8,284 nt of DNA. It comes from Patescibacteria group bacterium. GTDB taxonomy: Bacteria > Patescibacteriota > Gracilibacteria > BD1-5 > UBA6164. The notes beneath the pieces were generated by a model that ran no database searches, was not told the origin of the DNA, and saw only the letters and a program-made list of their open reading frames with translations. Where the stretch lies: contig JAAZVM010000015.1 in assembly GCA_018623505.1 (NCBI GenBank), positions 1-8,284 of the forward strand, read 5' to 3'. Within the stretch, counting starts at the first letter, position 1; each line of letters begins with the position of its first letter. Shown piece by piece: positions 1-6,906 of this stretch. A program made the translations under genes and the position numbers.

Positions 1-186
1 AAAATTTGTACAATCATTACTTTCATAATAACTATAATAAGGATTATATCTCTCATCTTTTTTAGCAGTATCTCCACCCCACTCTAAAGCATATGAAACA
101 GCTTTTTCTCTATCATAATAGTCATGACCATTTCCTGAGTAAGAAAAACTTGAAAAAATAAGTAAAAGTATAGATAAGTATTTCAT
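1..186 (-). CDS. Secreted amidase_6-type protein (N-terminal part, runs off window)
   Basis: The first 62 codons of a minus-strand gene are visible, with ATG at 186-184. The N-terminus is a signal peptide: Met-Lys, a hydrophobic run, then a plausible signal peptidase I site after SYS near residue 17. The mature part carries YDREKAVSYALEW and, at the window edge, NDCTNF. This spacing of YDR..AV.YA..W and DCTNF is the signature I know from the putative amidase domain family (amidase_6), a papain-like/NlpC-P60-related fold in which the Cys of DCTNF is the presumed nucleophile. I infer a secreted peptidoglycan or peptide amidase. The gene starts two bases after the stop of the upstream lipoprotein gene, so the two are probably co-transcribed and translationally coupled. 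All four visible glycines are GGN and none is UGA, unlike the genes further right. The C-terminus is outside the window, so completeness cannot be judged. Confidence 0.75.
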   Translation of the reverse strand, partial: MKYLSILLLIFSSFSYSGNGHDYYDREKAVSYALEWGGDTAKKDERYNPYYSYYESNDCTNF

Positions 187-188
187 TA

Positions 189-779
189 TTATTCAATACC
201 TTCTTTTTTTGTTTTTATATATTCAAGATATATATTGTTATCAATTTTATTATCTATAGAATCAGCTTTGTTCCAACCAGTATAGTTTCCTACAGTTTGT
301 GAAAACTTACTCATGAAATCTTTAGCTAGATCATACTCTTGCTCAGTAGCATTACTATATAATGGATTCTTTTCTGGTGAATCATTTATAATAAGGGGAT
401 TTCTAAGGAAACCCAACATGTTTCCTACATCTGCATAAGTATATTCTTTTCTTTTAGTTTCTGAATGTATGTAAAATAGATCTTCTACATCATCATATTC
501 TAAAAATTTTGGATAATATTTTTGAATTACTACCTTACCTTCATGATTAGTCCATAGGTCTCTTATAGCTATTTCATTCTCAGCTGTAAGGTATCTTTTA
601 CCCATGTCATAATAATTAGGATGACCTGGATCATAGAGTTGATCTCCTGGAAGATATTCTTCTGGAGACAATGCTACTTCCTCAGGTTGTCCTGGATTTG
701 AATAATCTAATTCTTTTTCTGATATATAATCACTACATGATGATAACAAAAAAATAAATATAAATATTATATTTTTCAT
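189..779 (-). CDS. Predicted lipoprotein, function unknown
   Basis: This 196-residue protein has a classic lipoprotein signal peptide: MKN, a hydrophobic stretch of Ile/Phe/Leu, then the lipobox L12-S13-S14-C15. It should therefore be lipidated on Cys15 and anchored in the membrane facing outward. The mature part is acidic and rich in Tyr, Asn, Asp and Pro near its N-terminus (PEEYLPGDQLYDPGHPNYYD). I do not recognise a domain. The start is supported by an AAGGA Shine-Dalgarno on the minus strand at 791-787, seven bases before ATG. It lies immediately upstream of the secreted amidase-like gene, so the two products probably act together at the cell surface; an enzyme and inhibitor or immunity partner is possible but unproven. 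All ten glycines use GGN and there is no in-frame UGA, which is unlike the recoded genes from 1240 onward and suggests foreign origin. Confidence 0.8.
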   Translation of the reverse strand: MKNIIFIFIFLLSSCSDYISEKELDYSNPGQPEEVALSPEEYLPGDQLYDPGHPNYYDMGKRYLTAENEIAIRDLWTNHEGKVVIQKYYPKFLEYDDVEDLFYIHSETKRKEYTYADVGNMLGFLRNPLIINDSPEKNPLYSNATEQEYDLAKDFMSKFSQTVGNYTGWNKADSIDNKIDNNIYLEYIKTKKEGIE

Positions 780-956
780 TTGTTTTTCCTTAATTAAGAT
801 TTGTTTTAAAACTAGTTTAGCAAAATTTTTTGCTAAGTATTAATCTAACAAAAAATAGTTTTATTTCAAATTAAAATTATTTTTTAATATCTATTTAATG
901 CGGTTAATCTCTTATTTTTTAATAATTATTAAAATCTAAAAAAATAAAAATAAATC

Positions 957-983
957 TTGATTTATAAAAAAACTGAATATGAT
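957..983 (+). promoter_or_regulatory. Weak candidate promoter for the 34-residue ORF
   Basis: TTGATT at 957-962 and TATGAT at 978-983 are separated by 15 bases, which is shorter than ideal. They lie about 45 bases before the ATG of the small ORF. The surroundings are extremely AT-rich, so chance matches are likely. Confidence 0.3.
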
Positions 984-1012
984 AGTTGGACTTTCATAAA
1001 AGATTAAATAAA

Positions 1013-1020
1013 AGAGGAGG
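1013..1020 (+). promoter_or_regulatory. Very strong Shine-Dalgarno of the 34-residue ORF
   Basis: AGAGGAGG lies seven bases before ATG 1028. It is the strongest ribosome binding site in the window; the UGA-recoded genes show none. It is the main argument that the following tiny ORF is translated. Confidence 0.75.
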
Positions 1021-1027
1021 ATTTTTT

Positions 1028-1132
1028 ATGAAATATATATTTAAAATAATAATATATATAGAAAATAATAACTGGATAGGTCTTCCATTAGCACTTTGTG
1101 CTATTACTTTGCCTGGATTTATGACAGGTTAA
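1028..1132 (+). CDS. 34-residue hydrophobic small protein
   Basis: The ORF runs from ATG to TAA and encodes 34 residues. There is a basic N-terminus (MKYIFK), an Ile/Tyr-rich segment, ENNNW, then a hydrophobic C-terminal half with Pro, Cys and Gly (GLPLALCAITLPGFMTG). It is too short for ordinary gene calling, but it has an excellent Shine-Dalgarno seven bases upstream and a GC-rich hairpin terminator starting three bases after the stop, so it looks like a complete monocistronic unit. The three glycines are GGN and the Trp is TGG. It could be a small membrane protein, a peptide toxin, a secreted signal peptide or a leader peptide; nothing in the sequence decides among these. I know of no family it matches. 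Confidence 0.55.
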   Translation: MKYIFKIIIYIENNNWIGLPLALCAITLPGFMTG

Positions 1133-1134
1133 TA

Positions 1135-1163
1135 CCCCTGCACTTGCGGGGCTTTCTTTTTTT
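1135..1163 (+). terminator. GC-rich rho-independent terminator
   Basis: CCCC (1135-1138), a bulged T, GC (1140-1141), loop ACTT, GC (1146-1147) and GGGG (1148-1151) form a stem, followed by a T-rich tract to 1163. It closes the 34-residue ORF. Its G+C-rich stem differs from the AT-rich terminators elsewhere in the window. Confidence 0.85.
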
Positions 1164-1239
1164 GTAAAAATAGTTATCATAAAAACATAGTAAATAATAA
1201 TAAAAAATGAAGATAGATTACCTATGACATAGTGAATTT

Positions 1240-2700
1240 ATGATTCACATAAAAAATAACAAAGATAAAACTATAAGTATACTAAGCGATAGCTGGCTTA
1301 GTGATTTTTGTACTTGAGATATGATGGCTAGAAATCCTAGAATAAAAATAGATTATAATAAGTTTAAAAACTTAGATGCTATTTTTTTAAGTCACTCTCA
1401 CCTTGATCACATAGACCCTTATAGTTTAAAAGAGTTATTTGAAAATCTTGAAAATAAACCTGACTTACTTATAAGTGAAACTCTTTCTTTTTTAGTTCCT
1501 CTTTTTGTAAAATACTTAAATCCAGAAAAAATCATAATCCTAGAATCTGAGAAAACTATAGACTATAAATGACTAAAAATCACAGGACTTATTTACAAAA
1601 ACAACTTCATAACAAATGAAGATGATGTTATGACTCTATTTATAGAAAATGATGAAGAAATAGTTTATAGTGATGTAGATACAGAACCAGGAAACAACTT
1701 CGAAGTTTTAGAGTATTTATACAATAAGTTTGAATCAAAAAACTATAAACAAAAAATATATCTAGCAACAAGAAATGAACTAGAGTGAAACCTTAAATTA
1801 CTTGATGCAAAAAACTCAAAAGAAAGAAAAAAAATAGATAGTGAGTATAAAGCTTTCAGAAAAGATGAAATAACTCGGGAATATGAAAAGTTTGAAGCAG
1901 AAGAAGTAGAGAGTTTTTATAAAAGTGAAAATTTAACAAAGATTTTTATATGACAAGGTATAGTTTTCCCTAAAGAAATAAATGAAGAAATACTTGCGGT
2001 AAATACTATGAAACTTGAAGCTGTAAAAGATATAGAAGAAAGCATTGCAAGAAAAAACTGATACGATTTAAACTTTTCTTATTTTGAAGGATGATACAGT
2101 TATCAAATAGAAAATAACTGAGTAAAAAAACTATGAAAAATAGAATATTTAGAAGTAAATGAATTTATAAATAAAAAACAAAATCTAGATATAGATTTTT
2201 ATAGAAAAACTAAGTTTAGTCCTCAAAGAAATGAAAAAAGAGATATAGAAAAACAAAAGCAAATAATCCTAGATATCATAAAAAATAGGTTTTTCCCATA
2301 TGCAGTGGCAAACCTAGAGCTTCCTTTAAAAGATGCTATAATGGAAAGTATAGAAAAAAAATACACCATAAAAGTAAGATATGGGACAAAAGAAGAGTTT
2401 AAAGATATATACTACACATATGATTTTGGCAAACTAAACTTTGAAGCTGAAAATGTAGAAAATGATTATTACAACGAAGACTATTGGGCAAATGATTTGG
2501 AAGATTTTTATGAATGAAAACAAGAACTATACTCAAACTTTTTACACAAACTAGATGAAAACAAAAGCTATAGATTATGGACTTTTCTTTGAGCAAATTT
2601 TTTAAACAATGATTTATTGTATAAAAAATATGATTTCCATTTTTCTAGAGCAAAAGATTGAAAAACATCAAACGAATATGTACTAAACTTTTATAAATAA
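1240..2700 (+). CDS. Metallo-beta-lactamase-like protein with long uncharacterised C-terminal half (UGA=Gly)
   Basis: This is a 486-residue protein when UGA is read as glycine, with 11 in-frame UGAs (1315, 1570, 1786, 1951, 2059, 2092, 2119, 2134, 2515, 2590, 2659). The first half resembles metallo-beta-lactamase (MBL) hydrolases of the UlaG/CMP-NeuAc-hydroxylase-like type. It has a strand ending in LSDSWL (D17), then FLSHSHLDHID with H52, H54, D56 and H57 in the HxHxDH metal motif, and a later strand EEIVYSDVD (D145/D147). I could not find a convincing third-motif histidine, so the metal site may be incomplete. Residues from about 190 to 486 are charged, rich in Lys, Glu and Tyr, and match nothing I recognise. 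ATG 1240 is the first in-frame start and has no Shine-Dalgarno; a later ATG at 1321 would remove the first MBL strand. The SpoU methyltransferase follows after one base. Substrate unknown. Confidence 0.85.
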
Positions 2701-2701
2701 T

Positions 2702-3448
2702 ATGATAAGTAAAGAAAAACAAAAAATCATAAGAGCTCTTCAAAAGAAAAAATCTAGACAAGAAGAGTGACTTTTTCTTGTAGAGTGAGAAAAATCTATA
2801 CTAGAGTTATTGACTTCATGATTAGAGATTAAATTCTTATACCTTACAAAAGAGTTTTTATATAATTATAAAGATAATTTAAAAAATATAATTTTTGAAG
2901 AAACAGATGAAGATACTCTTTCAAAAATCGGAAATCTAAAATCAAACAATGCTTGAATAGCAATAGTAAAAACACCCAAGCAAAAAGAGATAAAGATAGA
3001 AGATAAAGAGATAATTGTAGCACTGGATAACATAAATGATCCAGGAAATCTTTGAACTATAATAAGAACATGTGACTGGTATGGTATAAAAAAAATAGTA
3101 TGTAACCTAGAAACAGTAGAGCTTACAAACCCCAAAGTAGTATCTTCTACTATGTGATCACTTTCAAGAGTACAAGTTTACTATACAAATCTAGAAGATT
3201 TTTTAATAGAAAATAATAGTGTTGAAACTTTTTGAGCTTTCTTAGATGGAGAAAATATACATACAAAAAAAATAGATAAAAATAAATCATCTATACTAGT
3301 TATATGAAATGAGTCTCATGGAATAAGTAAACAAATAGAAAAACACTTAAAATCAAAGATAACAATCCCCTCTTTTTGATGATCAGCTGAAAGTCTAAAT
3401 GCATCAATAGCAACAGCTATAATCCTTGATAACATAGTTAGAAAATAA
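2702..3448 (+). CDS. SpoU/TrmH-family RNA 2'-O-methyltransferase (UGA=Gly)
   Basis: This 248-residue enzyme uses S-adenosylmethionine to methylate a ribose 2'-OH in rRNA or tRNA. Residues 1-60 resemble the N-terminal substrate-binding domain of SpoU proteins (QKKKSRQEEGLFLVEGEKS). The catalytic knotted domain follows: motif 1 at D113-T119 (DPGNLGTIIRT), motif 2 around S149-G152 (SSTMGSLSRVQV), and motif 3 from I201 (IGNESHGIS) to FGGSAESLNASIATAIIL near the end. Ten glycines are UGA, including those in DPGNLG, MGS and IGNE and both in FGG, which makes the code assignment very firm. Length is normal for the family. ATG 2702 is one base after the stop of the MBL-like gene with no Shine-Dalgarno, so coupled translation is likely. 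The exact RNA target (23S rRNA versus tRNA) cannot be read from sequence alone. Confidence 0.95.
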
Positions 3449-3453
3449 TATAT

Positions 3454-3481
3454 TTGACAAGATAGTTTTTTATATTATATT
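3454..3481 (+). promoter_or_regulatory. Sigma-70-type promoter for the 119-residue gene
   Basis: A perfect TTGACA (3454-3459) is followed after 16 bases by TATATT (3476-3481). It starts six bases after the methyltransferase stop and about 32 bases before the next ATG, so the next gene probably has its own promoter. Confidence 0.6.
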
Positions 3482-3512
3482 TATAATAAATAATTATTTA
3501 CTAAAATATAGT

Positions 3513-3872
3513 ATGGTAAGTTATGATGAAGCTTGAGAAATAATAGCTGAAAGTTCAAGGATATCTGCAAATGAAAATAAATGATTTCATCAAGAAATAA
3601 TAGAAGAAATAAGATGGCTAATTGAGAGTAATTTGAAGTATTGCTATTGAGATTTAAAAGATAATGATGAATGAAAATTAACAAAAAAAGAGCTTGAAAA
3701 TAGATTAGCTATTTTAGAATGAAATCTAAAAATAATAGAGAAAGAAAATTTAGAAGCTGAAGTTCAAAGAGCTTATGAAATTGTATTAAGTGATAAAGAA
3801 GAAATAAATATTTGATTTAGTGCAACTCTTATGTATACAATCCTATGTAAATTAGTAAACAGACAACCTTAA
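3513..3872 (+). CDS. Hypothetical 119-residue helical protein (UGA=Gly)
   Basis: ATG 3513 opens 119 codons to TAA 3870-3872 once UGA is read as glycine. All six glycines are UGA and none is GGN, the most extreme usage in the window. The protein is charged and predicted largely helical (KKELENRLAILEGNLKIIEK and following), with a coiled-coil-like middle at about residues 55-90 and a more hydrophobic C-terminus (FSATLMYTILCKLV). There is no signal peptide. I do not recognise a family. A good TTGACA promoter lies directly upstream and a strong hairpin directly downstream, so it is a monocistronic unit. No Shine-Dalgarno is visible. The absence of TAA/TAG in frame and the flanking signals support a real gene. 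Confidence 0.65.
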
Positions 3873-3906
3873 AAAAGAACAATTGGATTAGTCCAATTGT
3901 TCTTTT
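3871..3906. terminator. Shared bidirectional terminator between convergent genes
   Basis: A perfect 15-bp stem (3873-3887 with 3892-3906) has a 4-base loop TTAG. The A-run at the left end gives a T-run for minus-strand transcription of the patatin gene; four Ts serve the plus strand. The loop holds the patatin stop codon (3888-3890), and the right arm encodes the last patatin residues. Confidence 0.85.
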
Positions 3907-4673
3907 GCTAATTTGTATCAAAGCTCTACAAACTCATCTATCTTATCAAAACTATAATAATCAAGTTCTCAGAAATCTGGAGTAAGTATTTTTACATTTT
4001 TTCAAGCTTTTTCTATAGAGCGATTTTCATTTTGTTTCATCATAAAAAGTAAAGTCCTGTGTCATACTCTGTAGCTATAATCAAAAAATCATTTATTAAA
4101 CTCTATACCAAGAAACTTAGTCTTCGTTTCTATAGGTCAAGTTATCTCTTTTAAAGCAGATACTCACAAAATATGCTCTCAAGATAAAACTGAAACAGGT
4201 AAATTATTGGTTACTCAACCATCTACATAACTATATTTTCATATCTTGTAAGGCATAAAAACTCAAGGTAAACTAAGGCTTGCTCTTACAGCCTTTGCAA
4301 GTGATCAAGACTCAAAAGCTGTAGATTCTCAAGTTTCTAGATTTGTAGCCATAATTTTTAGAGGTATTTTAAAATCCTCTATTTTTTTATCTCAAAAAAT
4401 TTCTTCTAGTTTTTTAAGAACTTTATCTCATTTTAAAAGTCAAAAAGATAAATCTGGATCAATAAGCTTTATAAAACTTATTGATTTTGCTACCTCTATC
4501 ATCTCATCAGTTGTTTTAGAGCATGCTTTCATTGCAGCAATAATAGCTCACATAGAAGTACCAGAAAGCTCTTTTATCTCTATGTTATTTTCTTCTAAGT
4601 ATTTTAAAACTCATATATGGACAAATCATCTGGCTGCTCATCATCAAAGAGCTAAGCTATATTGTTTTTTCAT
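3888..4673 (-). CDS. Patatin-like phospholipase (UGA=Gly)
   Basis: This 261-residue protein belongs to the bacterial patatin/RssA-like group of serine acyl hydrolases, which cleave acyl esters of membrane lipids. The N-terminus carries the oxyanion motif LGGGAARG (G10-G12, R15), written as three consecutive UGA codons plus a fourth. The nucleophile elbow is GTSMGA with Ser40. The catalytic Asp151 lies in YVDGGVTNNLPV, preceded by the family signature ASLSLPGVFMPY (131-142). The Ser-Asp dyad is therefore complete. About 22 of 25 glycines are UGA. No signal peptide is visible, so it is cytoplasmic or exported by other means. ATG 4673 directly precedes the conserved first strand, with no Shine-Dalgarno. 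A likely promoter lies at 4703-4730, with its -35 inside a palindromic repeat. The precise lipid substrate is unknown. Confidence 0.95.
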
Positions 4674-4702
4674 TGTTTTATTTTTATATTTATATAATAG
4701 TA

Positions 4703-4730
4703 ATTATATATCTAAAAGACTCTGAATCAA
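4703..4730 (-). promoter_or_regulatory. Candidate promoter of the patatin gene, -35 inside a repeat
   Basis: On the minus strand, TTGATT (4730-4725) is followed after 16 bases by a perfect TATAAT (4708-4703), about 30 bases before ATG 4673. The -35 hexamer is part of the first palindromic repeat arm. Confidence 0.5.
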
Positions 4731-4808
4731 GTTCAGAGTGAAAAGAAATTTGTCATTCTCACTTGTTTCAGAATCTTTGTTTGTCATTATGGGCTTGACT
4801 CAGAATCT
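4718..4808. repeat. Composite palindromic repeat unit, copy 1
   Basis: This 91-bp unit is built of three related arms. The first, at 4718-4741, is a perfect hairpin (ACTCTGAA, loop TCAAG, TTCAGAGT). The second (4751-4776) and third (4782-4808) are in the opposite orientation (TGTCATTCT...CAGAATCT type). The same unit recurs 108 bp later. It is non-coding and lies between the patatin and DUF1846 genes. Confidence 0.9.
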
Positions 4809-4825
4809 AATCCTTCATTTTCTTA

Positions 4826-4916
4826 GACTCTGAAGTAAATTCAGAGTGACAGGAGATTGTCATTCTGAACTTGACTCAGAATCTTTGTTTGTCATTATGG
4901 GCTTGACTCAGAATCT
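4826..4916. repeat. Composite palindromic repeat unit, copy 2
   Basis: This is a second 91-bp copy of the unit at 4718, with a 108-bp period and a 17-bp spacer. Its final part is identical to copy 1 over about 30 bases. The hairpin stem ACTCTGAA/TTCAGAGT (4827-4834, 4840-4847) is preserved while the loop has changed to GTAAA, suggesting that the stem is what is maintained. The unit ends seven bases from the DUF1846 stop codon. Confidence 0.9.
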
Positions 4917-4922
4917 ATTTTT

Positions 4923-5972
4923 TTATAACCTTTCTTTTAATTTATCACATCTTTCAAGCCAAATAGAGTCACCATCTCATCTATCAATAACTTCTTTATA
5001 CCAGTTATACCTCCTATCTATTTCTTCTTCACAAGCTTTTTTTACAACTTGTTCATCTGTTATACAAAATCATGCCATATTTATCCCCATATCTGTTGGA
5101 GACTTATAACTTCTAGTGAAATTATCCTCTGGTAAAAAAGAATCTGCCAAATCTCTAACTATCTCAAAAGCTTCTACATCTCTATTATAGTTTATACTTA
5201 TTTCCCCATAAGCTTTTTCATGGTATGTATCTATTGCATTGTAGTCTCATATATCTGCAGTTGCTGCTTCATAAGCTAGGTTTACTGGGTGACTTAATTC
5301 ACGATTCCAAATTGGAAAAGTCTCATACTTTGAATATCCAGAATCTTTTCAAGAAATAACTTCATGATATATTTGCCCTAGACATGTAGACATTTTTCAG
5401 CTAGAGCTAGCTGCTCAAGTAACAAGAACCAAATCCTTTTCTACTTCTATATAATCATCACTTCCATAACCTGTTTCTGATAATACTTTTTTAGTATCAC
5501 TTGGATATCATGCTATATCATACCTTAGATAAGATTTGATTCATAAGTTTTCAAGTTCATCTTTAAACTGATTTGCAATACTTTTATTATTCTCATTTAC
5601 TCTATTTAGAGAAACTTTAGGAGTTAGACCAATCTCTTTTTTTATATCATTTATCATAGATAAACAATACTCTTTATATCAAATGTCTTCACTTGATAGT
5701 TGTCTATTGTTTTTTAAATCTATTGCATTCATACAAAAGATTATATCAGCTTTATCTTTAAGTGAAGAAAAAATCTTTTTCTTAGAGTCTACAAAAAAAC
5801 CAGGTAAAACTCTAGATGCGTGAGTATCGTACAAAAACTTTCAACCTATCTCTAGGTAAAGTCTAGTTTTGAATTTTGAAATCCTATCCAAAATTGCTTC
5901 TGACTGAATTTTTACATATTTATCACCATCAAAACCAAATTTTTCATAGTTTATAGTATCAGTTGTTTGCAT
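4923..5972 (-). CDS. DUF1846 (UPF0371) family protein, short at the C-terminus (UGA=Gly)
   Basis: This 349-residue protein is clearly of the DUF1846/UPF0371 family, whose function is not established. Diagnostic segments in order are [18 protein letters not shown] (11-28), RLYLEIGGK (37-45), HASRVLPGF (51-59), a glycine/serine-rich P-loop-like [20 protein letters not shown] (184-203), [22 protein letters not shown] and [13 protein letters not shown]. Ten glycines are UGA, including one in IGGK and one in SGK. Family members I know are close to 490-500 residues with a further C-terminal domain. This one stops about 40 residues after the SPTDMG motif, so that domain is missing. The stop lies just next to the palindromic repeats. 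ATG 5972 abuts the T-run of the preceding terminator, leaving no room for a Shine-Dalgarno; no other in-frame start precedes the conserved region. Confidence 0.9.
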
Positions 5973-6006
5973 AAAAAAAGACTTATATAATAATTTATAT
6001 AAGTCT
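5973..6006 (-). terminator. Rho-independent terminator of the 267-residue gene
   Basis: An 11-bp stem (5979-5989 with 5996-6006, loop of six) is followed on the minus strand by seven Ts that run directly into the ATG of the DUF1846 gene. It terminates the upstream minus-strand gene. Confidence 0.75.
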
Positions 6007-6035
6007 ATCATAAAAAATGATTTTTTGGAAGAAAA

Positions 6036-6839
6036 TTAGATTCCTCTCCTTCACAAAATCTCAAGTAATGCTTTATTAACTTCTGCATCATACACATCTT
6101 TATCTTTTAAAGCTGTATGAACTTCTTTGAAAAAATCATCATCAAAAGATTTTAGATTAGATATTACACTGTCTATGGTTTGCAAATAATCTTGTTTTCA
6201 AGCATCGATTTCATCTATAGTTTTTCAATAAATACATAAATTTTTAAGAGTATCTATATGATGTTGGCTTTTTTGAGTTTTTAACTTTTTAAGAGGGATA
6301 AAAGCAGAAATTATAAATCAAAGTTTTATACTTCAGTTATAATTTCATCTATTTAAAAAGTAAGAAATCTCAGATATATATACTCTATTTACCTCATCTA
6401 TACAATTAAAAACCTCTTCTTGTAGAGATATCTCAAGTTCTCACTTAGAAACCAACAATTCTACAAATTTTCTAATTTCATAAGTAAATACTTCTGAAAT
6501 ATGTGACATATAATTTCAAAATGCACTTAACTTAAGGTCAAAAATATCATTACCATTTAAAGCTCTATTTATATTTTCATAAATATCAGCAAGCCTTTTT
6601 TCTAGATACTTAATTGTAGAACTTAAAAAATATATAAACTGCTGTTTATCAAAAATACCATTCTCATAGTTATTTTTAAAAAGTCTAAAAGTTCTTTCTA
6701 TATCTTCTGGGGATTTTAGAGATAAAAGAAATTCTACATCATCATTTACTGATGTAGTTGAAGGTTTATGAGGTTGTTTTAATCTAGGATTTTCTTTAGA
6801 AACTTCTGAAAATAACCTTAATTCGAAATTATTTCCCAT
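6036..6839 (-). CDS. Hypothetical 267-residue helical protein (UGA=Gly)
   Basis: ATG 6839 to TAA 6038-6036 encodes 267 residues when eight UGAs are read as glycine (first at 6518-6516); four further glycines are GGN. The N-terminal 30 residues are polar and probably disordered (SKENPRLKQPHKPSTTS). The rest looks almost wholly helical, with many Ile, Leu, Phe, Lys and Glu residues and no clear catalytic motif. A moderately hydrophobic stretch near the middle (LGFIISAFIPL) is too short to call as a membrane segment. There is no signal peptide. I do not recognise a family. The gene is monocistronic: a TTGACA-containing promoter lies upstream and a hairpin terminator downstream. No Shine-Dalgarno is present. 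Confidence in the reading frame is high because of its length and the shared UGA usage. Confidence 0.75.
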
Positions 6840-6866
6840 AATTATATTTTTTAATATAAACTTAAT

Positions 6867-6895
6867 ATATTTTAAGTAAATATGTGATTTGTCAA
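6867..6895 (-). promoter_or_regulatory. Candidate promoter of the 267-residue gene
   Basis: On the minus strand a perfect TTGACA (6895-6890) is followed after 17 bases by AAATAT (6872-6867), a poor -10. The surrounding sequence is nearly all A/T, so the -10 position is uncertain. Confidence 0.4.
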
Positions 6896-6906
6896 ATAGA
6901 TTTAAA

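Larger units (their letters stand above)
780..1027. other. AT-rich divergent intergenic region
   Basis: This spacer separates the minus-strand lipoprotein gene from the small plus-strand ORF and must hold both promoters. An 8-bp hairpin (817-824 with 829-836, loop ATTT) would lie in the lipoprotein 5' leader. It has no T-run in the right place for a terminator. On the minus strand a loose TTGAAA ... TAGATT pair is present upstream of that hairpin, but in sequence this AT-rich it is weak evidence. No other coding potential was seen. Confidence 0.4.

Noticed and set aside
817..836. Hairpin in the lipoprotein leader as a riboswitch or terminator
   Set aside because: Only an 8-bp AT-rich stem with no T-run in position and no conserved aptamer features.
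1321..2517. Two short ORFs at 1321-1572 and 2305-2517 as separate genes
   Set aside because: They are pieces of one continuous frame (1240-2700) separated by UGA codons that encode glycine.
2399..3684. Minus-strand ORFs at 2399-2596, 2866-3135 and 3481-3684
   Set aside because: They are antisense to well-supported genes, have low-complexity hydrophobic translations and no start signals.
4718..4916. CRISPR array
   Set aside because: Only two units, internally palindromic with inverted arms; spacers are not unique sequences of uniform length and no cas gene is nearby.
4846..5109. Plus-strand ORF starting in the repeat
   Set aside because: It runs across the palindromic repeats and then antisense to the conserved DUF1846 gene; no ribosome site.
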